From the NCBI GenBank assembly GCA_949316495.1, contig OX439007.1, forward strand, positions 10,816,049 through 10,880,048: a DNA stretch of 64,000 bases. The letters are read 5' to 3'. The translations under genes were made by a program, and so were the position numbers. The DNA comes from Amphiduros pacificus. Its lineage: Eukaryota; Annelida; Polychaeta; Phyllodocida; Hesionidae. The first letter of the stretch is position 1. Every line of letters starts with the position of its first letter. The notes beneath the pieces are model-generated. The model was not told the origin of the DNA. It did not search any database and saw only the letters and a list, made by a program, of their open reading frames with translations. Shown here one piece after another: positions 49,930 through 61,142 of the stretch.

Positions 49930-50040
49930 TATTAAGCCTGAAGAAGTCCCTTGAAGGACTGAAACATGTGGCAATAAACTCTTTGTCACCACAGACTTTG
50001 TTGGATTACTTTTTTCACCATTACACTGTATACAACTAAC
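49930..50040 (+). mobile_element. Terminal fragment resembling a Penelope-like element
   Basis: At 49938-49965 there is a CTGAAGA...GAAAC arrangement around a short hairpin (GTCC...GGAC). It is followed by AATAAACTC and a T-rich stretch ending TTGGATTACTTTTTTCACC. From established knowledge, Penelope-like retroelements carry hammerhead-type cores and similar 3' sequence. Only a short terminal piece is present; it is a relic next to a (TA)n tract. Confidence 0.5.
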
Positions 50041-50050
50041 TTTTACTTTG

Positions 50051-50190
<140 letters not shown>

Positions 50191-50604
50191 TCTGTGTGAT
50201 GGTATAAAAAAGATAAATTGAGTTTTAAGGCATTATATGGGTGTAGTTATTTGTAAAGAAAATGTGTCACTGTGCTTTCGTTATTCGCGATGCAGTATAG
50301 AATGAGCCTCTTCCAATCTGTCATTTGTCCCACTTTTTTGAGAATTTTATCATTCTGTTAAGAATCAAATTTGATTATCATAAACTGATAGAATATTAGT
50401 GAATTTTCAACAATTTATCCATACTGAGCAATATTGCAATGAAAACAAGTCAAAGCATGTTGTCAGATCTGTGAGACATGCTAATGCTGAAACATATGGA
50501 ACTATCGCATTCCTTTGGATATACAGCATTGTTATGTGTAGTATTTTGAAAAAAAAAACCCAGTCAATTACTACCTCAACAACCAGAGTGAAGAGTATGT
50601 CTGT

Positions 50605-50995
50605 ATTAGTGAGGCCACTAAAGCCTTCGATCTGTGCATCATGACCCAGTTACTAGTACCCAGAGCGGTCCTAACCTGAGCTCTCCGGATCATTTTGGAT
50701 CTATAATATCATTGCCAGATTATGAGGACAGTATTGAAGGGATATCACTCCAGGTCATTCAGTACATAAAGTGGAATTTGTCAGGGAGGTAATCTATCTC
50801 CACTGATGATTTGTGTATATATGGATGTTTTATTGAAAGGTTTGGGATTGGGAACCATTTCTTTGGTGCAGTTAGGTATGCAGATGACCTAACGTGTTTG
50901 GCTCAAAGGTTGCAAGGTCTGCGTAAGATGTTGCAAACGTGAGTGGAATATAAAGTCGAGCATAATCCAACCAAGACTGCATGTATGTTTAAAAT
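50605..50995 (+). mobile_element. Decayed LINE reverse-transcriptase fragment
   Basis: Reverse-transcriptase motifs appear in the right order on the plus strand: ATKAFD from about 50614, CQGGNLSPLMICVYMDVLL from about 50779, and YADDL at 50877-50891, followed by TCLAQRLQGLRKMLQT. YADDL is the catalytic motif of non-LTR reverse transcriptases. The YADDL block lies in a different frame from the two upstream motifs, and stops interrupt the sequence, so it is a dead fragment. A non-LTR element is clear; the clade cannot be fixed without a search. Confidence 0.75.
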
Positions 50996-51019
50996 GAAGA
51001 TTGCATCTTCAGCATGCAA

Positions 51020-51080
51020 AAAGTATTTGTCCCACTGGGAATTGAACCCCAAACGTTTCACCCACTGATCCATGTTAAAA
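51020..51080 (-). mobile_element. tRNA-like fragment, probable SINE relic
   Basis: On the minus strand, CATGGATCAGTGGGTGAAAC is followed by GGGGTTCAATTCCCAGTGGG, a good B box with flanking stem-like bases. The A box is weak and no cloverleaf closes, so a SINE relic is likelier than a tRNA gene. Confidence 0.4.
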
Positions 51081-51674
51081 GTATGATTTGATCTTCTCAC
51101 TGGTAAACCACAGAAATATATCTTTATCACTATATAAAGTTATTTTATCAAGGAAGCTATTCAGTCGTTATACACAGCAGCCTCAGTTAATATTATAGAC
51201 CAAAATCTTCTGAAAAAAATGTTTGTCTAAGATGATATCAAAATTAATTAAAAAAGATCAAGAGAGGAAGACACTTGCAACTCAGATCTCATTTAAATCT
51301 AAGACACCATTTTCTAGATGATTCCCTGCAGGTAGGTAGGTATATGATTGCCAAGATGTAATTATTTACATTGAATGTGTATGAAGTACATCATATGATG
51401 TCCAGACGCATCTTATATATTTCACCTGAACTTATAAAACAGAAAATTCTAAAAAAGAATAAAGTAAAATAAAAAAAAAATCAATATTAGTGACTGGAGT
51501 ATTGTGTTTTTTATAGTTCAGTAGGATGTTGGTTTCACAGAGAGCTAACATGTTGATATAAACTCAATGAGTTCACTCATAATAGAAATCAAGATGGCTG
51601 AATATTGGTTGAAAATGTTCTTGATTTCTCTTGAGGGAACTAAACGTCATGACTTTCCCACCTTCTTGGGCCAT

Positions 51675-51980
51675 GGCCGGGATGTGATGCAGTTGGTTAG
51701 AGCACCGGATTAATAGCATCAGATCCTCTGTGGTGACCCAAGGGTTATGGGTTCGATCTCCGGCTATACCACGATTGAACTCACACAAAAACTAAGGTTC
51801 TTGACAAAGGGTTAACCCATTGTCCTTATAAATTTATAACTGGGTGGGCTGTCAAGTTAAAGACCTGCGACATGACAATTCAATAAGTCAGAACTACTGT
51901 ATATCTGCTACAAGTAGGTCTCATCATGAAGTGACTGTAAAAATGTTGAAAGTGATGTAAAACCCCATACAAACAAACCT
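51675..51980 (+). mobile_element. tRNA-derived SINE, near full length
   Basis: The head (51675-51772) is tRNA-like: GGCCGGGATGTGATGCAGTT with TGGTTAGAGCACCGG (A box), then GGGTTCGATCTCCGGC (B box), whose CCGGC can pair with the opening GCCGG. A ~130-base central domain is shared with the copy at 30.6-30.8 kb, and the tail reads GAAAGTGATGTAAAACCCC plus A-rich sequence. The layout (tRNA head, conserved body, LINE-like tail) matches molluscan and other metazoan SINE superfamilies. Confidence 0.85.
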
Positions 51981-52887
51981 TCATGCTTGAAAACTGATTG
52001 GTTCATTTATCCAAACTCATACTGCCCAGTCATAGTATTAGTTGGCCAAAAACATTAACCCATGTTCGGACAATAGGTCCCTAAATAGTGTTATCAATAC
52101 TAAAGGTGCCCCACTTTGATGACTATTTATTACATGGTTCAATTAAAAACATCATAAAGATGAGAATGTTATTTTATTGACAAAAATGATTACATCTAAG
52201 ATAATGTTTATTGCAATCCAAATATTTCTTATACATCTTCAACACACGGTTTTGGTAAACTATTTTCATTTTGTAAATATGTGAGTTTATTTAGTGACAT
52301 GTAAACTGAAGGATCTAGAAAAGTCACTGATACTAAATAAAATGAATAAAAATAAAATTTTATCATTATCTCACCTTATTTATCTAGCTGAAGGCAGGTG
52401 TCAATCTTTTAAATCTTTATTTATGGAAATATCAATGAAGTCAAAAACTTGAAGAAGTTAGTAGGAATTAGTCTGGTTTTTCACTATACAAATCTATAGG
52501 CTTACAATTATTCTTCATATGTTTCTCAATTATCATTAATCTAATAATTCCCCCAACATGAATATAGAATTTCATACTATGGGTTTTTTAAGCTGCCAAC
52601 TGGCCTCGCCATCGTACATGGGTCACAGAACCAGATTGGTCACTGACATTAGATAAGCTGTTAGGTTAGAAAAGATGAGAGCAAAATAGATGAAACTGGA
52701 ATAAAATACTGTTTTAGTAATGATTTAAATGGTTACGGGGACAAAAGTAAGATCCTGAAGACACAATCAAAAAAATATTGAAGTAATTAGTTTTCATTAA
52801 TACAATGCAGATTTTGAATTTTGGCTATGAGGTGAACCTTAAGTTTGTCTATTAGTTTTTTGTTTCTTTTTACAACAGATCAAATCG

Positions 52888-53144
52888 TTAGATCAATGAG
52901 AAGTCAACACTAATGGCAAGTAATGTTGCCACCATGAGCAATGCCCACATTATGAGCGCCGTGGTAGATGTAAGCAATCTACCAGCGGACGAGGATCCTG
53001 GTAATACATCTCTGAAAAGATTCAAGACTTGGGCATCATTTTGCTGGTCAAAGTTGTAACCAATCTCTGCTGCTTTCTTCTGTGCCCATTGGTAGTCTTT
53101 GCTTTCCTCTATTCCAACACTCAGCAGTGCTAACAATATTGTTA
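52888..53144 (-). CDS. Duplicate last exon of the double-pseudophosphatase gene
   Basis: This copy encodes the same C-terminus as 53729-53979 with no stop or frameshift. It has two extra codons near its start, and differs by Asn to Ser in the first helix, Ile to Met in the membrane segment, and one synonymous change. An AG at the matching place (GAGTCAG/TAACAAT) keeps the phase, but the pyrimidine tract is lost: upstream is GATTATGATTAGAG, against CTTTTTATTTGTTCCAG in the other copy. It may be an alternative last exon, a paralogue remnant, or unused DNA kept similar by gene conversion. Confidence 0.5.
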
Positions 53145-53728
53145 CTGACTCTAATCATAATCTGGGTCGGAGATAAGACTAAACTGTAAGGTCACATGAC
53201 CTCAGCAAATCAGTAAGCCTCATTAACATAATGGATGTAGTCCACAAGAAATACACGATAGAGAGATATCCAAAACATTGATGTCCAATTTCAGGGCAGC
53301 AATGATTTATAACCATCTGTAAAACAATATGTTCTTGATATGTTTCTCATTTATCATTAATTTAATAATTTCCCCACATGAATAGACAATTTCATACAAT
53401 GGGTTCTGTCAACTGTCCTCACCTTGATTATAGAACCGGACGTACTCTTGGGTTTCGTATTTGGTGAAAGAAGATTGGCCATTGGCACAAGACCAACTGT
53501 TAGATTAGAAAAGATGAGAGCAAAATAGATGAAACTGGAATAAAATACTGTTTTAGTAATGATTTAAATGGTTCTGGGGACAAAAGTAAGATCCTGAAGA
53601 AACACTCAGAGAAATTTTGAAGTAATTAGTTTTCATTAATACAATGCAGATTTTGGATTTTGGCTATGAGGTTAACCTTAAGTTTGTCTATTATTATTTT
53701 TTTTTTCTTTTTACAACAGCTCAAATCG

Positions 53729-53979
53729 TTAGATCAATGAGAAGTCAACACTAATGGCAAGTAATGTTGCCACCATGAGCAATGCCCATATTATGAGCGC
53801 CGTGGTAGATGTAAGCAATCTACCAGCGGACGAGGATCCTGGTAATACATCTCTGAATAGATTCAAGACTTGGGCATCATTTTGCTGGTCAAAGTTGTAA
53901 CCAATCTCTGCTGCTTTCTTCTGTGCCCATTGGTAGTCTTTGCTTTCCTCTATTCCAACATTCAGCAGTGCTAATATTA
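53729..53979 (-). CDS. Last exon of double-pseudophosphatase: end of domain 2 and membrane anchor
   Basis: The acceptor (TTTTTATTTGTTCCAG) is strong and the phase (1) continues the preceding exon, completing HSQTGVRA-VILALLNVGIEE. The 82 residues finish the second DUF442-like fold (AAEIGYNFDQQ is the usual last helix and turn of the family). They then give a small-residue stretch (PGSSSAG) and a C-terminal hydrophobic segment (TALIIWALLMVATLLAIS) with only DFSLI after it. Such an ending is typical of a GPI-attachment signal or a tail anchor. Stop TAA at 53729-53731. The exon lies 4 kb from the previous one, and no other exon is needed between them. Confidence 0.8.
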
Positions 53980-56239
53980 CTGGAACAAATAAAAAGACAT
54001 TTTATTACACATGAAAATATGTTTTTGACCATCTAGCACAAGATTAAAAAGTAAATATGTTGTGTAAGTTGAACCACCCGAATTCTGATGCCCACAGAGT
54101 ATTAATAATATATGATGTTACTCTTTTCACCCTGTGCCCATTGTATTACCATGACATGTTATTCCCTTTTCCCACCATCGAAGGTTTCCTCTATCATATC
54201 AGTACCTGCCACCAGCAAACAAAAAGGTGTGCACAGAATCAACCACAAGAAATGACTTTTCCTAAAGATCTGACTGAGAATTGATTGGTGACAGAATGAA
54301 TGACTATTCATACAGATTCTTATTGGTTAGTGTCTCACTTTGCTAATAGAGTTTACCAACCTCCAATCAGGCTAAGTCCAGATGGGAGCTTCGAGGTTTA
54401 AGGTCTGTTATGTAAGAGCCACTCCAATTGGTTTACTCCAATGAGTTTCCTTACTGGTTAATCTAGTAATATATTGGTGGAAGCCCTCTCCTGTATGGTT
54501 AGACTATTAATAGATTGGTGGAATCCCTTCAAGGCATGCTGGGGTGTCTAATTTTATTTTTTATAATCCACTTTGATGAAAGTATTTTCTCACAATAAGT
54601 TTTATTAACATTTCAAATTGATAATATAAAGATGAAGTATTCAACAGGTAAGGCTTAGAAAAAAATGACATCATGGAATCTAACAGGAATTCCTGTTAGA
54701 TTGAACAAAATGCTGTTGCCCTTAATCATAGACACTAATAACATGTCCATATATAGATTTGGACTGCATAGTCTACCTCAATCAGCCCTACTGGATCACA
54801 CAGATTTATCTGCTGCTGGACGGAGGTGGCTGGTTGACCAGCTAACTTGGCCAACCGATTACAGGTCATGACCTGAGATTGTTAGATTCTGATTGTATGA
54901 TAATTTAGTGGGTAAAACTCACATGCATGGCTGGACTTTTCAAAAGTCAAAACAGGGCAATGACTGCAGATGTAGCGAGAGCTGTCAATGTAATGCAAAG
55001 TGTATTCCCTTATGCAAAAATACCAACCTGGAGGTGCTGTTCCTTCACATTATAAAAGATTCTATAGAAGCCTTTATTTTGAAATGTATTGCAAGGTATC
55101 TACTTGTACAGAAATAAGATTGACCTTGTGTATGACACCATGCATAACTTTGAGAGAAATTACATATTTGTGCCAAAGAAAAACCTTGACAGAATGTCTA
55201 CAAATATGTAAACAAAAAGAAAACTGCAAAAGACCAACTTCCTCTTTGCACATTTTGTATATATTGCAGTTTATAAAACATGATTTATTCCATACAAGGG
55301 TGATATTTAATTGATATGAAATGAACAAGAGCCTTGACCAGAATTCCCCCGCACTTTGGGGACAATACATGTTTATGGTTGGCAGGTCGCTATGCCAACA
55401 AAAAACAATCACTACCATAACCTAATCAGATTGGGGAAAGGTTCACAGATGGACACAGCTCAATTTAATGTCCCCTGCTTTTCGCATCCAAAGAATGCGG
55501 GGGACAAAAAGGAATATGCCAAGTGTAATGCAATATTTCCAAGTGATATATACAGAAGCATGTGTCTCACATGTCAGATTATTTCCATTTAATTTCATTC
55601 ATGGCAAGATTGCTCACTCAAAAATCCGAATTTGAGCCCAAACATCAATCCTGACCACATACCTGTAAACATCACTGGGTCTAACATACAGCCCATCAGG
55701 TCATCATGCTATTGCAAAACTATGTTATTTCACATTTTGATGTGCAGTCACTCTGTGATGATGTATTGGCTGCCATCTTGAGAGTGAGGTCACCTACCAG
55801 GGAGTGAGATTAAGAAGTTCAATAGGGCATAGCGTCGAAAGCATTTACACTGATTGTATTCAGTTGATCAAATATTGCATCAAAATCGTTTATGTGCTTC
55901 ACATGTGATGTTTACATGAAAAAGATAAACAGACTTTCTATGCATCCCTTTTCAGCTACAATTATTACTGACTTATCCAATTATTCAATGTACAGTAAAA
56001 AGTACTATATTTTGTATCATGGTACTATAACAATACTAAATGAACTTGGATACAGAAAGCTAACGAGGCCATTCATGGACACCTTTATATTCTTCAGATG
56101 CAAAATGTGCACTGTCACTTTTAAGATATGCCATTTAGTCCAACAAAGGCATACTTATCTCTATATCAACGTCAGTTTATCAAAATGGCATTAGATAAAG
56201 TGTGCTCACATTCAAACACATTATACAGGTAAGATTCAG

Positions 56240-56517
56240 TGTCCATGTTTTGTCTGATATATATTTGTCTGACTTATATTTGTCTGCCTTATATTTGTCT
56301 GCCTTATATTTGTCTGACTTATATTTGTCTGACTTATATTTGTCTAAATTATATTTGTCTGATCTATATTTGTCTGATCTATATTTGTCTGATCTATATT
56401 TGTCTGATCTATATTTGTCTGATCTATATTTGTCTGATCTATATTTGTCTGATCTATATTTGTCTGATCTATATTTGTCTGATCTATATTTGTCTGATCT
56501 ATATTTGTCTGATATGG
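56240..56517. repeat. 15-bp tandem repeat, ~17-18 copies
   Basis: A TATATTTGTCTGATC unit is repeated; left copies read CTGACT or CTGCCT. The array is bounded by GTGTCCAT on the left and ATGGACAC on the right, a short inverted pair. Because 15 is a multiple of three, several frames stay open for over 100 codons on both strands; these are not genes. Confidence 0.93.
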
Positions 56518-57627
56518 ACACCCACTAACAAACAGGTATTTCGGTGTTACGTAAGACAGAGTCGTGTAAAGTTATTGTGCTGCACAAAGAGTGCTGCACT
56601 ACAAATTGAAGCCAAATGTCAGACTTATTCACACATTTTTTCACACGGCTTAAACTGGCCTTTTGTGTTCATGTTCACAGTCAGTTGGCCTTTGTTATTT
56701 AAATCAGTTAACCCTATTAGGAGCCTCAGGAGGTTCTCAAGTGGGGAAACTAACATTGAATAGCTAGTTTCTGAGAAAAGAGGATATTTATAAATCTGAT
56801 GCTGTCAAATAAGATCCTAATTTTAATGCTGAGTTTGTTCATGACACTGATGTTTTATGCAAATCAGACAATAAAACTATTGTTTCCTTTTCATTTGTCA
56901 ACTTTAGAATGCCGTAGACAGCCCGAAAATGTGGCATTGCCTTTCCAATAACCTTGCAAATATAGCCTTATCCTCTACAAATATTGAAGTAAAACAGACT
57001 AAGTCTTGACCAAACACTTAGGCATCTACTTTGTGAAACAAGTGGGTTTTACTCTCTCATCGCATTATGTATTGGGCCCTTCAGATAATTTGGGGCATAT
57101 CTTAACCAACTTCCGACTGCCATTTTTTTTATTGTTATCAAAGCTATTACAAATGAATACAATAGTTGCATATGCATTCACTGGTATGTCCCAGCCATTC
57201 AAATTTGTAATCTTCCACGCTGGTTTCATACACTCCATATACTTTCCTTTGAAAGTTGGGATTTTCTCTTAAAAGGGAATAACACGTGAAGTGTATTTCT
57301 TAATGATGGCCAATGGGTTAATTTTGATACTGTAATTAGGTCAACATCACATCATCAAGGAAGAGCTTGTTAAATATTTGTACAATTTTCATTTCCAGGA
57401 TGAAAAAAAACTAAAAGAAAAGATATATGTGTTCGTGGTTTTTACTATTTTTATGTGATATGGTTTAGAAAATATACATAAGTTAGGTAAGTAATCAAAT
57501 TTTATTTTAAAAAGTGTGTGATAAGATGGTGGAGTGAGTAGCCAGCAGGTGCAAGCTTTTGTTTATTCTATGAATATATATTATATGCAACATTTAATTC
57601 TTTGCAACTTTATTTATAAAGTCACAA

Positions 57628-57845
57628 TGATTTTTAACCATTGCACTTAAGGACATTTCTTGAGAACTATTTTTCTTCAGAGTTTCATATGAACATCAAT
57701 CATTTTTAACCATTGCTCTTTAGGACATTTCTTGAGAACTATTTTTCTTCAGAGTCTCATATGAACATCAATAATTTTCAATCATTGCTCTTTAGGACAT
57801 TTCTTGAGAACTATTTTTCTTCAGAGTCTCATATGAACATCAATT
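57628..57845. repeat. 72-bp tandem triplication
   Basis: AGGACATTTCTTGAGAACTA recurs at about 57650, 57722 and 57794, followed by TTTTTCTTCAGAGT and CATATGAACATCAA. The copies are nearly identical. Confidence 0.9.
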
Positions 57846-58012
57846 TTCAAAATCAAAATTCATGGATTTACCTTGAACTGTCAGCCTTTTAGCGTAATAT
57901 TAACTCCAAGGTTTGAGCACTGGCTGTACAATACAAACCTGTCAGTATTATATGATTCAAATCTCCCAATACTTATGTGTAGAAATGGAAACTTAATCTG
58001 ACTTTGCCTTAC

Positions 58013-58123
58013 CTGCCCTAACTCCCGTTTGGCTGTGCACCACTACTCCCCCTTGTGGCAGATCAGCAAGCAACACCCTTCTGAAATCCTCAAACTCTCC
58101 CTTTGTGAGGCTCCTGCTCTTCA
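58013..58123 (-). CDS. Middle exon of double-pseudophosphatase: domain 2 active-site loop
   Basis: The 111-bp exon (phase 1 in, phase 1 out) has acceptor TTGGTTTTACAG and donor GGGCAG/GTAAGG. It encodes VKSRSLTKGEFEDFRRVLLA, then DLPQGGVVVHSQTGVRA. In the DUF442/BLH family the loop is HC-x2-G-x-R with catalytic Cys; here it is HS-Q-T-G-V-R, so the nucleophile is Ser while the Arg is kept. A Ser at this place abolishes ordinary Cys-phosphatase chemistry in known families. The codon split on both sides gives an unbroken domain. Confidence 0.85.
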
Positions 58124-58512
58124 CTGTAAAACCAATGAACATGCATTGTTTTATCACATATCATTCATTCATGCCATATATATATATATACACACATATT
58201 TAGATAAAGTTAAACATGTATTTAGATAAAGTATATCAGATAAAGTTTTAAAAAATAAGACTGGAGATAATTTGGAGGTAATTAGTCATAGAATGTATTG
58301 GCGGTGGTGTATAATCTGGGTTTTTAATTACCAAATCATAATTTTTTGTTACTACTTTAAACTTTGCACCTCCCAATCTAAAAGCCGTTAAATACGTTAT
58401 TTTGAAAGGTCAAGATGGCATAGTACAAAAAGAATGTGATACCTTCTTAAACTAAATTCCAAGAAATGCACATCTATTATATCTCAAGGTATATAATAAT
58501 GGAGAATATTAC

Positions 58513-59530
58513 CTATTGGCATGTGGATATATGTGAGATTCGCCTGTATTACTGCTTGTCTTTCTAGTTCCTCATTGTAGCCAACATCATCGCCAAACTG
58601 TAGAGGGTTCATAGACTGGTAATTAACTGGCGATGAGCTTGAGATATATTCTGTTGGCTTGTTGATGTCCAGAATGTTCTTTGTCAGTTGATCTGTTGTC
58701 TGTCTTCCGGTTCCGGTATAGGTTCCAGTGTTATCTCTGATGTTGAGGAGGGCCACCTCTTCTTGGGATGGTTGATTATCAGTTGTTTTTGCCTGCCTGA
58801 CATTTATCACCGTTCTGATTCCGGCCTGGTACAGCGTGTCCAGGTGGTTGGTCTGGATCTGACCTGCAATGAACCACCTACTGTGCACGAACTTCATTCT
58901 GGAATGAGCAAATTCCCACTTGAATAGTTCCACTTCCGGTATGGTGATCGGAAAACTTTGCTCCTTTGTGATGTTTTTGGTGAAATCAATAAGGAGAAAG
59001 TCTGGTAGTGAATAGTTGAATCCAAGTTGTGCACCACGCCTGAAGACGTCCTCAGCAGATAACCTGGGGTTTGCATTTTGTGAGGTCGCCTGGTGAAGCA
59101 ATGCCAGAAATGAGGATGAGTAGCCAATGAAGCAGTGGAATAAAATTGGCTTGGGGAGGCTTTCAACGAGTTGTGAATATGAATCTAGACTTTCTTTATT
59201 GGTCCAATCAAATCCATCCGGAATGACCACTCCATATTGAAGGCCAAGACTCACAGCAATATTTTTTGCATTCTCGGAGGTTGGTATAACTTCTTCCCCT
59301 ATGCTGCCTTCACTGGTAAAGTTGAACAAAGAGATGATACTCTTAAATCCAGCCTCAGAGGCATATTTTATTTCAGTCAGTGTCGGCCTTCCTGATGCAT
59401 ACACCTCATCTGTTATGTAATTCGCCCACCATGTCTTAACAGCAGGCTTCTTGGTGTCAAATGTTGCTGAGCCATACCCCAAATGGTTAATGAAACTATT
59501 CACGAGAGCCAAATATCCTACGATCCTCAT
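58513..59530 (-). CDS. Double DUF442-like pseudophosphatase, main exon
   Basis: The 459-residue protein starts at the ATG at 59530, the first in-frame ATG after the acceptor CTTAATTACTTTCAG at 59560; TGA stands in frame just before it. Residues 1-22 could be a signal peptide. Residues ~38-172 form a first DUF442/BLH_phosphatase-like domain (VYASGRPTLTEIKYASEAGF; PKPILFHCFIGYSS; AEDVFRRGAQLGFNY). Residues ~218-345 start a second (WFIAGQIQTNHLDTLYQAGI; RTVINVRQ; LTYIHMPIG), finished by the next two exons. In the first loop Cys133 is kept, but the Arg position (138) is Ser. Four N-glycosylation sequons (N70, N172, N186, N331) fit an extracellular place. Related bacterial proteins are small phosphatases; this one is probably non-catalytic. 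The donor is ATAG/GTAATA. Confidence 0.9.
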
Positions 59531-59559
59531 ATTGGACGATACATTTGGTGGACTTCACC
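59531..59559 (-). other. 5' UTR part of the main exon, with a tiny upstream frame
   Basis: Between the acceptor and the start codon is a five-codon upstream frame (ATG TAT CGT CCA ATA TGA). Its stop overlaps the main ATG as ATGA, the arrangement seen in termination-reinitiation. Confidence 0.5.
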
Positions 59560-59813
59560 CTGAAAGTAATTAAGTCAATTCTCAATTTCCTGTGAATGAG
59601 TTGAACGTTAGGCATTTTGTCACTTTGACTCTTACCATCCCTTATGAACTTTTTTTATGTAGTGAGGGTTCATACAGGCGATGTAACTCAGTCAACGTGT
59701 CATGAGACAATTAAATTATAACTAAGTATTCTTATCATATATAATTGAGCTAGATATTGTGGCTCAGATAGATAATAAAAAATTATTTTTACAAGTAAAA
59801 TGTTCAGTCATAC

Positions 59814-59890
59814 CTGTTTTACTGTTTAGAGCTGAATAGCACGAAGCTGTTCTGACTCAGTGCTCTCTTTCTGTTTGAAGAATAGTGGCA
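59814..59890 (-). other. Probable non-coding first exon of the double-pseudophosphatase gene
   Basis: A donor AAAACAG/GTATGA ends at 59814, 254 bases upstream of the next acceptor. The sequence before it has no ATG for about 80 bases. The upstream edge (start site) is a guess. Confidence 0.4.
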
Positions 59891-60454
59891 ATTTTAACAA
59901 TGATATGATCCCTCCTCTCCCCAGGTGAATCTGTGATCTAAATGTACTATGAAACTCAACTTGGAAACTTCATCGCATACACACACCCTCAGACCCACTG
60001 ATCCAATACGTCAATACTAGGTGGATCTGACACACTTATGTATAGACCTGATCAAACAAGACAGGGGTGACTTAACTTATCAGGAAGATATGAGGTTCCA
60101 TACTTTTTTTAACTTCACAAAAACAACAGGAAAGAATGATTTTTATTCTGTCCATATTATATTCACACAGACATGTATTTAACATGTACTTAAAATGTGT
60201 TTATAAAGGAAAATAATTGAAATTTTGTCGCAAGAAAAAAATGCTGTAGACAAACTTGTGATAAGAATCTTAAGATGCTTTTAAACTATTAGTTCATTCT
60301 GATCGACTAACATGGGCACCTGTCTAGATTTGGCAAACAAATAAAATTCAAACATACCATTCACCAGTGACGCAGTGACATCTATTGGAGCGTCCGTACA
60401 TACTCTCAAAATTCACATTCTCAATTAGAGCACATCTCCCTCAATATGTGTGGG

Positions 60455-60515
60455 AAATTTGTTTGTGATTTGTAGTTCGTGGTTCGTAGTTTGTGGTTCG
60501 TAGTTCGGATAAGTG
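60455..60515 (+). repeat. TTCGTGGTTCGTAG tract, stray end of the 63-kb element family
   Basis: TGTGGGAAATTTG is followed by repeated GTAGTTCGTGGTTCG units. The same order (GGGGAAATTTCTTCATGG, then GTAGTTCGTGG) opens the inverted-repeat element at 63050, so this looks like a solo end. Confidence 0.55.
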
Positions 60516-60599
60516 CAATAAACTCACCTCACCCTATCAAAAAATATTTATATATAATTTTTTATAAATGCTTTGATTTTATTTTAATATTATCAAATA

Positions 60600-60960
60600 T
60601 TCTGACCAAAACCATCAAATGTGAATAATATAAGATGAACAGTTTCCTGCTCCAAATCTTTATAATTATCAAACATTTCTGACCAAAATCAACAAATGTG
60701 AATTATATAACATGGCGTTATCATTCATGTTTGCTAATTATCATATTTAAATGCATTATCTTTGAGAAAACTAATATTTTGGGTGCCCTGTAGATTTCAA
60801 ACATTGTCACTGTTTTTTTTTTATAGAAATCTGAGATGACCAGTTTCCTGTCCCAAATCATGAAAATTATGAAATATTTTTGCACCAAACCAGCAGATAT
60901 GAATAACATGACATGCCGTTATCATTTAATTTTGCTAATTATCATTTTTGAATCAATGAT
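60600..60960. repeat. ~200-bp imperfect tandem duplication
   Basis: CAGTTTCCTG..CCAAATC, GTTATCATT and TTTGCTAATTATCAT recur about 200 bases apart (60638 and 60838; 60717 and 60918). The copies are clearly diverged. Confidence 0.7.
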
Positions 60961-60969
60961 TACACTCAC

Positions 60970-61142
60970 CTGAATTTTAACTGAACATGCTGAAATGTCA
61001 CACTCTGTGTTCTTTTCTCTTTTAATCTGTGTCTGAAGTATGTGGACTCCATCTCCTGTCCACTCTATGTCTTGGTCAAGTTTAGTGCCCACATTTTCAT
61101 ATTCTTGACAGATTTCACCAATTTTTCTGTTTTGAGTCTTGC
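60970..61142 (-). CDS. Exon of an unrecognised gene
   Basis: The 173-bp exon has acceptor GACCCACCCCAG and a very good donor ATTCAG/GTGAGTGT. It is entered in phase 1, which matches the end of the 62694-62826 exon, and leaves in phase 0. After a glycine formed across the junction it reads KTQNRKIGEICQEYENVGTK, then LDQDIEWTGDGVHILQTQIK and REKNTECDISACSVKIQ. The composition is that of a soluble, charged protein. No family is recognised. The next exon downstream was not found, so the gene is partial here. Confidence 0.6.

Larger units (their letters stand above)
52509..53979. repeat. Tandem segmental duplication, offset ~841 bp
   Basis: The segment 52509-53144 is repeated at about 53340-53979. 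Each copy holds the last exon of the pseudophosphatase gene plus about 400 bases of 3' flank (for example AATAGATGAAACTGGAATAA in both). Exon parts differ by three substitutions and a 6-bp indel; parts of the flank (about 52590-52650 against 53400-53490) are far more diverged. Confidence 0.9.
53980..58012 (-). other. Large intron of the double-pseudophosphatase gene
   Basis: The 4.03-kb interval between two phase-matched exons holds a 15-bp array (56240-56517) and a 72-bp triplication (57628-57845). Otherwise nothing is recognised. Small open frames near 54.1, 54.7, 55.0 and 55.4 kb lack coding character. Confidence 0.6.
59891..60969. other. Spacer between two minus-strand genes
   Basis: This stretch holds a ~200-bp imperfect duplication (60600-60960) and a short TTCGTGGTTCGTAG tract near 60470-60515. 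The last exons of the 60.97-62.83 kb gene should lie here but could not be identified. Confidence 0.35.

Noticed and set aside
51675-51772. A functional tRNA gene
   Set aside because: A and B boxes are clear, but the anticodon arm does not fold as in a tRNA and a SINE body and tail follow directly.
56180-56763. Opposed open frames (YLSDLYLSD on plus, DKYRSDKYRS on minus)
   Set aside because: A 15-bp tandem repeat keeps frames open on both strands; the region is an intron of the pseudophosphatase gene.
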